Positions 26,576-38,872 of a stretch of DNA of 64,000 nt are shown here, piece by piece. The notes beneath the pieces were generated by a model. The model was not told where the DNA came from, did no database searches, and saw only the letters and a program-made list of their open reading frames with translations. Made by a program: the position numbers and the translations under genes. The stretch covers positions 1,513,501-1,577,500 of the forward strand of contig JBBPEB010000015.1 in NCBI GenBank assembly GCA_039096225.1. The letters run 5' to 3'. This DNA comes from Blastocystis sp. Blastoise (Eukaryota > Sar > Bigyra > Opalinata > Blastocystidae). How positions within the stretch are numbered: position 1 is the first letter of the stretch; each line of letters opens with the position of its first letter.

Positions 26576-29106
26576 ATAATAATGAAAAAAAGAAAATAAA
26601 AGCCAAACTGTTATTATTTTATGCAGCCGCGGTCCGGTGCCGTTAGGCCCCGGACCTGCGGCGTGACCCTAGTAATCATTACTATTATAAAGCAAATAGG
26701 CAAAAAAATTCCCATTGGTCAGTTTTTGGAAAATGCATTTGATTGGCTAATGTATACTATAGTTTGTGGACACAACTCCTCTAAACTTACGGGGAGTTAA
26801 TGTTTGGTTGAAACACAGTTCAATAGGATATAACCTGTAGTTTTGCACCGTATATTTGGTTAAGCGATATTATTAATAATTAAAAAGTTATTAATAAAAG
26901 AACAGAAAACATGATTTTTGAGTCGTTTTTGATTGGCTCTTTGGGATGACCCCGATAAAAATTGTTGACCAGACAATTGAAAAATAAACATGGGGTAAAC
27001 TTGATTTTTTCTCAATCCCACAATATACGTTATCCGTGTTTATTCTTTATATTTATCTATTTTTTAATACTTTTTCATATTGAACACGTGAGGCCTTAAC
27101 GGTCAAATTTAGATTGTCAATTTGACATCATATTCTGATTCAGGAGGTCAGAAAACCTAGGTGTACCAATTTTCAGCTCCTGAGAACGATTTTTGAGTGA
27201 TCGATATTTTCTTCGATCTTCTTATAATCGACTAATATTACAGTATTGTAATTAATAGGTCCTCAAACCACTATAGTCAAAGCAGAGTCTTAAAATAATG
27301 AGTTTAAAAGTGACAATTTTGAAAAATGTGAATTAAGTGGTCTTAGAGTGAGAGATTCAATATAATAACTTTTGTTTAGTATACTTTAGATATTACTCTA
27401 TTCTATGTTAAAAGGAGAGTCAAAATTATGATGGTCAAAGTGTATGACCAAATGACAAAATGTGTCTTAAAAAGTAAAAGGGTGTCTATATGTGTTTCAA
27501 ATGTTAAGTCAAGTCAATTCTATGAATAATAGCTTTAAATAAATAGTTTAAGGTTGTCAAATTTAAAAGAATGTGTAAAACATAGTCTTAAACTGTGAAT
27601 AAAAAATTTAGAGATATTAATTAGTGTACAGTTGTAGTAGCTCTACAACATATCAAAAGTATAAAGAAAATAATTTTTAGAGAGTGGATGTGTGAAGGGT
27701 TGTGAGAGTTATTAAAAATTTATTTTTACGTCAGTTTGAGCAAAATCGTGAATTTCGTGCACTGTAGAAAAATTGAGTCAAAAGGTCAACTCTAAGGGTC
27801 TTAAATTTAAAAAATGTAAAAATGAGTGACTTAGAGGACGAGATTCAATATTTGAGTGTTTAGTCATTAAACTAGAGTGTATGAGCTATATTATGTTAAA
27901 AGGAGGGACAAAAATATGTTGATCAAAGTGTATGACCAAATGGTAAAGTGTCTTTAAAAAGTCTAAAGTGATGACTAATATGTTTATAGAGTCTTATAAA
28001 GTCTACTATGAAAATATTAGCTTTTAAAAATATGTTTAAGCCTTTCAATTAGTAAAAATATGTTCAAAGAGACTCATAAAATGAGAGTTTTAAGAAACGA
28101 GATATTGTTCAGTATACACTAAGAGACACTCTACAACATATCAAAAATCTAGCAAAAACTATTTTTAGAGAGTGGATGTGTGAAGGGTTGTGAGAGTTAT
28201 TGAAAAAATATTTTTACTTCAGTTTGTGTAAAATCGTGTTTTTGGAACACTGTAGAAAAATTAACTTCAGAAATCAACTCTAAGGGTCTTAATTTTGAAA
28301 AATGTGAAAATGACTGACTTAGAGGACGAGATTCAAAATTCCCCCTCACTTTCATATAACTAGAGCACACACTCTATATTATGTCAAAAGAAGGGACGAA
28401 AATATTTTGGTCGAAGTAAATGAGCAAATGCAAAAGGTTTATAAAATGTCTTAAAGTGATGACCAATGTGTAGCTAACGTTATACTGAGTATAGTGTGTA
28501 AATATTAGCTTATAAAAATGATTTTAAGTGTGTAAACTTTTCATAATGTGTCAAGAAGGGTCTTTAAGAAAGAGATTCAAAACATTTGCTTTTATTTAAT
28601 AAATTGTATAATAAACTCTATACTATATCAAAAGACTGAAGGAAATTATTCTGATACAGTGGATCTTGAATGTGTAAAGTCTCTTTAAAAGTTACATTTT
28701 TGAGTTATTTATGATTAAAATCATTAGTTGAAATTAATATAAAAATATTAACTTTTTAAGTAATGTTTTAGTTGTCAAAGTGACAATGAATGTTGACTTT
28801 GTTATACTTAAAACTTCAAAATTCTTTTAAAAAGTATTGAAATGAGTTAAAATTATTATATTATGCTTATTTAAATGAATTTTATGACTTAAAAATACTC
28901 AAGAGTACTTCACATTGTGACTCATTTCTAAAGTTGTTGACTTTAAAAACTCAAAAAATGCTTAAGAAAGTTGTTTAATTATTAATAAATACAAAATATA
29001 TTTTAAAAATAATAAATAATATGTATAGTGATTCAAAATAGTTTTTTAATTTTCTTTCAAGTATTGTTTTTAGTTTTTTTGATATCATTTAAAGAATTTA
29101 TTTAAT

Positions 29107-29174
29107 TCTTATATCAGGAATTGAACCTGATTACAATCAATAAATGATTGTAACTCTCCATATAGAGTATAAGA
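29107..29174 (-). ncRNA. 68-nt tRNA-like cloverleaf (type A)
   Basis: The same sequence and folding as the copies at 22,763 and 25,926, at the same place relative to the heptamer tract. Confidence 0.6.
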
Positions 29175-29188
29175 AGTGTTATTAAAGT

Positions 29189-29550
29189 AATATATAATAT
29201 ATAATATATAATATATAATATAAAATATAAAATATATAATATATAATATATAATATATAATATATAATATATAATATATAATATATAATATATAATATAT
29301 AATATATAATATATAATATATAATATATAATATATAATATATAATATATAATATATAATATATAATATATAATATATAATATATAATATATAATATATAA
29401 TATATAATATATAATATATAATATATAATATATAATATATAATATATAATATATAATATATAATATATAATATATAATATATAATATATAATATATAATA
29501 TATAATATATAATAGATAATAAATACTAATATATAATAGATAATATATAA
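29189..29550. repeat. Heptamer (TATAATA)n tract of unit 4
   Basis: About 360 bp of TATAATA heptamers, shorter than in units 2 and 3. Confidence 0.9.
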
Positions 29551-29642
29551 TAATGAAAAAAAGAAAATAAAAGCCAAACTGTTATTATTTTATGCAGCCG
29601 CGGTCCGGTGCCGTTAGGCCCCGGACCTGCGGCGTGACCCTA

Positions 29643-29643
<1 letters not shown>

Positions 29644-29730
<87 letters not shown>

Positions 29731-29735
29731 TAGAA
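29644..29735. repeat. TAA/AAT trinucleotide tract, Helitron target
   Basis: About 90 bp of AAT with one AGT interruption. The Helitron array ends at its left edge, and the frame reads it as poly-Asn. Confidence 0.9.
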
Positions 29736-30651
29736 GAAATAGATCTGATTCAATTTCTTCTTCTTCATCTTCATCTTCATCTTCCTCTTCCTCTTCCTCT
29801 TCATCTTCTTCTTCATCTGGAATGGATATAGAAGAATCAAATATTAATAATAATAATAATGATATTGATATAGATAATATGCCTTCTATTATTCCTTCTA
29901 TTATCAGAAATTTAAATAGAAATACAAATTCTATTCAACAAATTAATAATAATAATAATACTTCTCCTCCAAATAATAATCAAACTATAAATCAATCAAT
30001 TCCTAATAATAATATTAATAATACTATAAATGATATTGATTTAGATTTATCTCTTAATAATCATATAAATAATCCTATTATTCCTAATTATCTTCATATT
30101 CCTATTCAAGATAGAATATATCCTTATAATTTAGATAATCTTGATTTACCTACTGGAATAATAGAAAACAATATGATGAATACATTATTTAATTCTAATA
30201 GAAGAGTATTAACATTAGATTCTTCTATTTATTCTATAAATTCTATTCCTAATAATATTCCTAATTTTCCTACAGAATGTAATTGGATATTTCCTTGTAA
30301 ACCAGATTTCTTTATTGGTTATAATGAAATACGAAATCATGAGAAAGGAAAAGTATGGAAATATTTAAATGAAATACGTGAATGTTTTAATCATATAATA
30401 TTAATGTTATCATGGAATAGATCTATTAATCATTCTAATTTAACAAGATTAGATGCATTCACTTTATTCTTTCCTAATATAGAAAAGAATGCTATAGATT
30501 CATTATTACGTAAGATAAGGAGTAATTATAGACAAATAAATAGAGATACTAATATTCCTACTTTAGGTAATAGAAATAATAATCGTATTCCAAATAATCA
30601 AAGATTAAGAAATAATCAAATACAAAATGGTTATATTAATATTAATAATAA
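29645..30651 (+). pseudogene. Asn/Ser-rich reading frame, probable upstream part of the retroelement protein
   Basis: Open from the first AAT after the Helitron array; the first internal ATG is at 29,822. A poly-Asn run and a poly-Ser run (TCT/TCA codons) come first. They are followed by DIDIDN and Asn-rich stretches and then a more complex block that looks folded (CNWIFPCKPDFFIGYNEI, then EIRECFNHIILMLSWNRS and DAFTLFFPNIEKNAIDSLLR). The frame runs into the hairpin at 30,652 and reads on to a stop at 30,802. If the 4.1-kb insertion is removed, codon AA|T at 30,650-30,651/34,793 continues in frame into the Asn-rich piece at 34,893. I recognise no family; the last block might be a helical DNA-binding domain, which is a guess. 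Confidence 0.5.
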
Positions 30652-33600
30652 CAAGCGTTTCACGACTGGCTACGCCAGCCTACGCTTGAGTTTTGATAGT
30701 TGTCATCTCTTAATTGTTATATTTTATGTTGTTTTTTTTTTAAATATTATGTTTATTTTTATGTTTTTGTTATTCATTTCTATTTTTTTATTTTTAGGAT
30801 GAAGACTATTTCATATTTTATAAATTATTATTTCAATTGTTTTAGTTGTTATCTTCTATTGTTTAGTTATTAGTTTAGTATATTCTAAATAATTTAATTC
30901 ACACTTTATTGATAATTCCTATTTAACATTTTATATTACATTTTTTGAGTATTATTTCCTTTTTTATTTAGTATTTTTTTAGCTATTTTTATTATTGATT
31001 ATATATATTTATTGTTTATTAATAATAATTGATTAGCTCTTGTGTTTTATTTTTGATCGTATTCATATTTCTATTTCTATTTCTATTTCTATTTCTATTT
31101 CTATTTCTATTTCTATTTCTATTTCTATTTCTATTTCTATTTCTATTTCTATTTCTATTTCTATTTCTATTTCTATTTCTATTTCTATTTCTATTTCTAT
31201 TTCTATTTCTATTTCTATTTCTATTTCTATTTCTATTTCTATTTCTATTTCTATTTCTATTTCTATTTCTATTTCTATTTCTATTTCTATTTCTATTTCT
31301 ATTTCTATTTCTATTTCTATTTCTATTTCTATTTAGATTTAGATTTAGATTTAGATTTAGATTTAGATTTCTATTTAGATTTAAATTTATATTTTAGTTT
31401 TCTATATTAATTCACTTTTCTTTGTTAATTTATTTATAACTGTTTTTGTAATTATAAATTCATTTAGTTTTATAAATATTTTATACTTTAAACAATATTA
31501 TTATGATTATAAAATATTTTTTCTTTTAAAACTTATTATCAGTTATTTCTTATCTTTAAGAATTTATTTTTTATTTTTAATTATTCTATATAATTATTAT
31601 TATGAGAAAGAACTTACTCTTTTGTCTAAAAAATATTATTTATTCTTTTATAAATTTTCTCATATATTATTTTATTCCATTTTAAATTATTATCATTTTT
31701 ATCTCTATTTGTTTTTTTTATTCTATCATTTCTTTTTATATATACTATTATATATATATATTTAATATTTTATTATACCCCTTTTTCGTATTAATAAATG
31801 TTTAATTATATGTAATAGTTACTATATTTTAATACTATCTGATTCAAATGTTTATAATATTATTCTTTTTTTATTACTCCTATTTCAATTTGGATTTTTA
31901 AAAACAAAAAATATTTTTAATAATTAAAAAATATATATTATTCTATATAATCGATAATAACTCATAGAGTTCTTTCTAAATATTTATCATATATAGAATT
32001 TTTTTATAAAAGAAAAAAAGAATTATTTTTAAAAATTATCTATTCAATTTTTATAATGTTATCATAATCATTTCATAACTAAAAACTAAAAACTAAAATA
32101 TAAACCAAAAATTACATTCTATATCATAAATAGATTTAGTACTTTAAAAACTGTAACTATCATACATAAAATATAGCTTCTAAAACAAATAAGTTATCAT
32201 AAAAAAACTCTAAAAGACTTTAACGTTTTGAAATACACATATCCACTTTTATTTTAACTAATTTTATGCTAATATACATATATATTGAATTTATTATTTA
32301 ATTTGTAAAGAATAACTTGAATCTCTTTTGTTTTAAGTCACAATTACAAAAAATGAGTTCTTTTGAAAGACAAAAAACATTCTTTAAACAATAATAATTT
32401 TGTATTTAGTAAAGAATAAACGTATTATACTGTTTTAGAAACAATTAAAATCTTTTTACCCATTTTAACACTCCTATCAAACAGTCAACCATGTTTAATT
32501 AAACTAATTTTTAGTATTTTATATTCTATTATAAGTCTATTTATTATTATTACAAAAAGTGACTTGAATCTCTTGACATAACTATTGTAATTCTAAAAAA
32601 ATAATTTTTTGAACAACTTAAAATATTTATTTATTGTAGATTTTAATATAAAACACTCATAAAACACTCTATACATACTTATTACAACCATTTTTTAAAA
32701 ATAGACTCATTTTAACATTTTGGTCAAACACACAACCACCTTTATTTCAAACAATTCTTTTATTATTATAAACATTAAACACTCTAATACTCATTTTTAC
32801 AAAAAGTGTATTGAATCTCTTGACTTAAGACAGTCAAACAGACAATTCAAAATTATTTTACCCTTTAAATTCATTATAGAGTGATAATATTTTCAGAATT
32901 GTCCTAATATGTGATTTAGGACACATTTAACTACTTTTTATAAAATTATGAGCCAACATGTGCATATACTCATACACTCGTCTAACCCAATTTTGACCAT
33001 TTTTTTGAGAAATGCAATACATATAAGGTCTAGTTTTCAAATATATAAAAATTATTTGTCAAATATGAATTTGATTTGTCAACTTTCTGAAAATTTTGAG
33101 AAAAATGATTTTTCAATTTTCAGTTTTTTAACATGTTATACTATTGACTCTACTGAACTCATTTTTTTATTAATTTCAAATATTAAAATTTATATTGTTA
33201 ATATAGTTTATTCTCTATATTTATTTGTTATAATTATATTAAATAATTAAATATTGACTGAGAAATTAAAACGATAAACTATACCCTTTTTTCAAAAATT
33301 TCTATTTTTATGTTTTGCATATATAATTTTTTTTCTCAAAAGTTATTTAATATTTTTATAATATTTTTATAAATATATAAACCATATGTTGTCTAGTTTA
33401 TAAATAGGTTTTATTTATTTTTTAAAAATTAATATTGATGGAGAAATTGTCAAAACAAACTATAGTATCAAAAATGTTTTCTTTTTTTTAAACAATTTAT
33501 TTCACTGATTAAAGACAATTAAAAACAAATTTATTTATTTAAAGCTTATTTATGACATTTAACACTTATTAAGACTGATAACTGACTTTTTAAAGCAAAC

Positions 33601-34792
33601 ATTGTCAGTATCAGTTCAACATGTTGTCTTAACTTTTGTGAATGAGTGATGTATAGTGTTTATGAATGTTTATATATAGTAATTGAAACATTTTAAAGTT
33701 TATTGAGTTGACATTATTTGGTGTTTTTTCACATTATAAAAAATAATATCATTATTTAATACCAATACTTTATATCTGAGTATTACATGATCATATACAC
33801 AGAAATAATACAAAATTAAATTGTTTAAATAGACTTTAACATTTCGAGATACACTCGACCTTTTTTATTTCGTCTGTTGTTTTGATATGTTATACTATTG
33901 TGTCAGTAGTGTAATAAAATGTACTTAATATATTGAATCCCTTATTTTAAATAAATGAAAAAAAGGAATTATTTGTAAAGTGAGTTTAAAAAGATTTAAA
34001 AATTTAAAAATACAACTTTTATGACTATATTAAGGGTCAATACATTCAAATATCATGTTATTAAACAAAATAAAAAACAAATCTGTAACAACATACAGTG
34101 AACTTGAATTTATATTAAGAAATTCTTGTTCTAATCTAGATATTACACTTATATAATACTCATAAATACCGTTTTAAAAGAAAATAAGAACAAAAGTTAC
34201 GCATCCAATTCTTAAAAGTGTGAGTTTTGACAAAATAAAAAAATGAATTTAGTTTAACATTATATTAATACAAAAATAAATTTATTTTAATTTAAAAGTC
34301 ATTAATGAGTGAGAACGACGAATCACAAAAATAAATATGTTGATTTTTTCATTTTATTTTTATGTTTTTTACTTTTATTTGAATAACTTCGTCAAAATTT
34401 ATTATTTTTTCAAAAAAAAAATTATGAATCGAGTTTAACTAATATAGATGAGTAATAAATAAAATAAATATAAAAAAGACTCTTTTATCAATATAAATTA
34501 TAAATCACAAAAGTAAGTATAATGAATGAAAAAGTAAGATAAATATAATTGGATGCACCAAAACACAATTTTTAATGGCTCCACAAAACTGTTTATGTCG
34601 AATATTCTTTTTTCTTAAAAGTCGTTTTTCTCCTTGGATTTTCAAAATTGACCAATCAAATTTTGAGTATCAATTTTTGTCATAAGTATCTTGTAAATTA
34701 CAAAAAATCTTGCCGTTACAATAAAATGCACCAAAGTTACAGCCATTTGAAATTTTTGAAACGGCTCAGTTAGGCTGCTAAATTAATATATA
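30652..34792. mobile_element. 4.1-kb insertion of unknown class between two in-phase Asn-rich frames
   Basis: The left edge is a stem-loop with 7-bp arms CAAGCGT/ACGCTTG (30,652-30,658 and 30,682-30,688) around an inner stem CTGGC/GCCAG. The right edge is fuzzy, between about 34,783 and 34,792, inside TAATA sequence. No transposase, long repeat ends or clear target duplication is visible. It contains a (TTTCTA)n tract and otherwise AT-rich unique sequence; no gene was found. The insertion reading rests on the frames on both sides being joinable without a stop. It could instead be ordinary intergenic sequence between two elements. Confidence 0.4.
31066..31385. repeat. Hexanucleotide (TTTCTA)n microsatellite with TTTAGA tail
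   Basis: About 45 perfect TTTCTA units followed by six or so TTTAGA-type units. Open frames reading FLFLFL or ISISIS over it are artefacts. Confidence 0.95.
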
Positions 34793-34892
34793 TAATAATA
34801 ATAATAATAATATTGATATTAATATAAATAATTCTGATATTAACTCTAATAATAATAATAATAATAATTCCAATAATAATGAATCAAATGAA

Positions 34893-35881
34893 ATGGAAAT
34901 AGATAATGAAATAAATAATTCTAATAATTCTAATATTATTAATAATATTTCTAATTCTTCTAATTCTTCTAATTCTAATAGTCATATATCAAATAATAAT
35001 AATAATAATCATAATAATATATCCTCTCAATCTTCATTAGATTCTGATATTGATATAGATATGAATTTAAATAATTCTAATTCTAATAATAATAATTCTA
35101 ATAATAATGGAAGAAATAATAATAATAGAAATAATACAAGACCTTCTAATATTCCTACTTTACAAACTAGAATAAATCATAATCCTAGAACAATCCAAGG
35201 TAGAAGAACAAGAGAATTAGAATTAAATAATAATAATAATAATATGAATAATGATAATGAAATGGAAATAGAAAATGAAGAAGAAAGAAATAATAATAAT
35301 AATACTAGAAATACTAATGATAATAATAATCCTAATAATAATAATACAGAAATAGATTTAATATCAACTTATTCAGAAAATAATATTAATAATATTATTA
35401 ATAGATCAAATAATCTTCATTATACTTCTAATGTGAAAAGAAGATTATCTAGATTAGCTTTAAAGCGTTGGTCTAATAATAAAACAATAAATCGATTTAA
35501 TAGATTTGTAGAAGAGAGATTATATGATCATATTCGATGTTACCCTATAGAAGATTCAAATCATAATCCTACTATGACTCCTGAATTAATAGAATCATTT
35601 AATAAGAGTTGTGAATATGTATTTAATGAAATATATAGATGGATATCACAATGTGATAGAGGAAGAATAAATCATAATGATAGATATAATAATAATAATA
35701 GAGATGTAGGTAGTTCTGCTAATGAAGATCGTAATTATCATAATGAAACTAGAAATAGAAATCATCATTTTCATGATAATAATAGATTTAATAATAATAA
35801 TAATAATAGAAGATATATTAGAAGATATAATAATAATAGAAATCAAAGAAGATATAATAATAATAATAGAAATACTAGAAG

Positions 35882-35913
<32 letters not shown>

Positions 35914-35926
35914 GAAATCATAATAA
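34893..35926 (+). pseudogene. Second copy of the Asn-rich retroelement segment, interrupted by a Helitron
   Basis: The same sequence and frame as 2,193-3,226, carried by the 32.7-kb duplication. Here the upstream neighbour is visible: the frame is open back to about 34,785 and is in phase with the Asn-rich frame ending at 30,651. Read across both insertions (29,645-30,651, 34,793-35,926, 38,873-40,322) the frame is 1,197 codons including the stop. Confidence 0.6.
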
Positions 35927-38358
35927 TCATTACTATATATATGAGAATAGGCAAAAAAATTCCCATTGGTCAGTTTTTGGAAAATGCATTTGATTGGCTA
36001 ATGTATACTATAGTTTGTGGACACAACTCCTCTAAACTTACGGGGAGTTAATGTTTGGTTGAAACACAGTTCAATAGGATATAACCTGTAGTTTTGCACC
36101 GTATATTTGGTTAAGCGATATTATTAATAATTAAAAAGTTATTAATAAAAGAACAGAAAACATGATTTTTGAGTCGTTTTTGATTGGCTCTTTGGGATGA
36201 CCCCGATAAAAATTGTTGACCAGACAATTGAAAAATAAACATGGGGTAAACTTGATTTTTTCTCAATCCCACAATATACGTTATCCGTGTTTATTCTTTA
36301 TATTTATCTATTTTTTAATACTTTTTCATATTGAACACGTGAGGCCTTAACGGTCAAATTTAGATTGTCAATTTGACATCATATTCTGATTCAGGAGGTC
36401 CAAAAACCTAGGTGTACCAATTTTCAGCTCCTGAGGACGATTTTTGAGTGATCGATATTTTCTTCGATCTTCTTACAATTGACTAATATTGTAGTATTGT
36501 AATCAATAGGTCATCAAACTACTATAGTTAAAACAAAGTCTTAAAATAATGAGTTTGAGTGTCACAATTTTGAAAAATGTGAATTAAGTGGTCTTAGAGT
36601 GACAAATTCAATATAATGACTTTTATTTAGTAAACTAGACTTATAACTCTATACTATGTTAAAAGGAGAGTCAAAATTATGAAGGTCAAAGTGTATGACC
36701 AAATGACAAAATGTGTCTTAAAAAGTAAAAGGATGTCTATATGTGTTTAGAATCATGTATTAAGTCTATTCTATGAATAAGAGCTTTAAATAAATAGTTT
36801 AAGGTTGTCAAATTCAAAAGAATGTGTAAAACATAGTCTTAAACTATGAATAAAAAATTTAGAGATATTAATTAGTGTACAGCTGTAGTAGCTCTACAAC
36901 ATATCAAAAGTACAGTTAAAATAATTTTTAGAGAGTGGATGTGTGAGGTGTTGTGACTATTATTTAAAATTTATTTTTACTTCAGTTTATGTTAAATCGT
37001 GAATTTCGTGCACTATAGAAAAATTGAGCCAAAAAATTAACTCTAAGGGTCTTAAATTTAAAAAAATGTAAAAATGAGTGACTTAGAGGACGAGATTCAA
37101 TATTTGAGTGTTTATTCATTAAACTAGAGTGTATGATCTATATTATGTTAAAATAAGGGAAGAAAATATTTTGGTCAAAGTGTATGAGCAAATGGTAAAG
37201 TGTCTTTAAAAAGTCTAAAGTGATGACTAATGTGTTTATAGAGTCATATAGAGTCTACTATGAAAATATTAGCTTTTAAAAATATGTTTAAGCCTTTCAA
37301 TTAATAAAAATATGTTCAAAGAGACTCATAAAATGAGAGTTTTAAGAAACGAGATATTGTTCAGTATACACTAAAAGACACTCTACAACATATCAAAAAT
37401 ATAGCAAAAACTATTTTTAGAGACTGCATGTGTGAAGGGTTGTGAGAGTTATTGAAAAAATATTTTTCACTCAGTTTGTGCAAAATCGTGTTTTTGGAAC
37501 ACTGTAGAAAAATTAACTTAAATAATCAACTCTAAGGGTCTTAATTTTTAAAAATGTGAAAATGATTGACTTAGAGGACGAGATTCAAAATTCCCTCTCA
37601 CTTTCATATAACTAGACCACACACTCTATATTATATCAAAAGGAGGGACGAAAATATTTTGGTCAAAGTAAATGAGCAAATGCAAAAGGTTTATAAAATG
37701 TTTTAAAGTGATGACCAATGTGTAGCTAACGTTATACTGAGTATAGTGTGTAAATATAAGCTTATAAAAATGAGTTAAGGTGTCTTAACTTTTCATAATG
37801 TGTCAAAAATGGTCATTAAGAAAGAGATTCAAAACATTAATTTTTATTTAATGAATAGTATGATAAACTCTATACTATATCAAAAGACTGACGGAAACTG
37901 TTTTGATGCAGTGGATCTTGAATGGGTAAAGTCTCTTTAAAAGTCACTTTTTCGAGTCATTTATGATTAAAATAAGTATTTGAGACAACTGAAGAAATAT
38001 TAACTTTTTAAACCATATTTTATTAGTCAAAGTTAGAATGAATGCTGACTTTGTTATGATTAAAGCTTTCTAATTCTTTTAAAAATTATTAAAATGAGTT
38101 AAAATTATTTTATTATGCTTATTTAAATGAATTTTATGACTTAAAAATACTCAAGAGTACTTCACATTGTGACTCATTTCTAAAGTTGTTGACTTTAAAA
38201 ACTCAAAAAATGCTTAAAACAGTTGTTTAATTATTTATAAATACAAAATATATTTTTAAAATAATAAATAATATATATAATGATTCAAAATAGATTTTTT
38301 ATTCTCTTTCAAGTATTGTTTTTAGTTTTTTTGATAATATTTAAATAGTTTATTTAAT

Positions 38359-38426
38359 TCTTATATTAGGAATTGAACCTGATTACAATCAATAAATGAT
38401 TGTGACTCTCCATATAGAGTATAAGA
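38359..38426 (-). ncRNA. 68-nt tRNA-like cloverleaf (type A, one T-stem mismatch)
   Basis: A duplicate of the copy at 5,659, with the same single T-stem mismatch. Confidence 0.5.
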
Positions 38427-38440
38427 AGCGTTATTAAAGT

Positions 38441-38775
38441 AATATATAATATATAATAGATAATAGATAATAGATAATAGATAATAAATAATAGATAATA
38501 GATAATAAATAATAAATAATAAATAATAATATATAATATATAATATATAATATATAATATATAATATATAATATATAATAGATAATAAATAATAAATAAT
38601 AGATAATAAATAATAATATATAATAGATAATAATATATAATATATAATATATAATATATAATATATAATATATAATATATAATATATAATATATAATATA
38701 TAATATATAATATATAATAGATAATAATATATAATATATAATATATAATAAATACTAATATATAATAGATAATAT
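38441..38775. repeat. Heptamer (TATAATA)n tract with interruptions, second copy
   Basis: A duplicate of 5,741-6,075. The minus-strand open frame at 38,366-38,806 is a repeat artefact. Confidence 0.9.
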
Positions 38776-38872
38776 ATAATAATGAAAAAAAGAAAATAAA
38801 AGCCAAACTGTTATTATTTTATGCAGCCGCGGTCCGGTGCCGTTAGGCCCCGGACCTGCGGCGTGACCCTAG

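Larger units (their letters stand above)
23495..26672 (+). mobile_element. Non-autonomous Helitron unit 3 of the array, 3,178 bp
   Basis: It has the same ends and interior as unit 2, and TAA (23,492-23,494) separates the two. It shares TGGTCGAAGTAAATG with unit 4 against TGGTCAAAGTAAATG in unit 2, so units 3 and 4 are closest relatives. The length difference lies in the heptamer tract at about 26,008-26,575. Confidence 0.85.
26676..29643 (+). mobile_element. Non-autonomous Helitron unit 4 of the array, 2,968 bp
   Basis: It follows unit 3 after TAA (26,673-26,675) and ends CTAG at 29,640-29,643. The following T belongs to a TAA/AAT microsatellite that is part of an asparagine-rich reading frame. 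It is shorter than its neighbours mainly because the heptamer tract (29,189-29,550) is shorter. Confidence 0.85.
35927..38872 (+). mobile_element. Non-autonomous Helitron, second copy, 2,946 bp
   Basis: A duplicate of 3,227-6,172 with the same A|TC and CTAG|T ends. Visible differences are clustered at about 36,400-36,440 (GGTCCAAAAACC for GGTCAGAAAACC, and GAGGACG for GAGAACG); copy 1 agrees with the array units there. Confidence 0.85.

Noticed and set aside
20102-29643. CRISPR-like or satellite array
   Set aside because: Units are 3-kb elements with Helitron ends, not short repeats with unique spacers.
29592-29840. Plus-strand poly-Ile and minus-strand poly-Tyr frames over the TAA tract
   Set aside because: They are out-of-frame readings of the AAT microsatellite; the Asn frame is the one that continues into complex sequence.
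31066-31385. Interstitial telomere repeat
   Set aside because: TTTCTA is not a known telomere repeat and no subtelomeric features accompany it.
31029-31397. Leu-Phe and Ile-Ser repeat frames
   Set aside because: They are translations of the (TTTCTA)n microsatellite in two frames.
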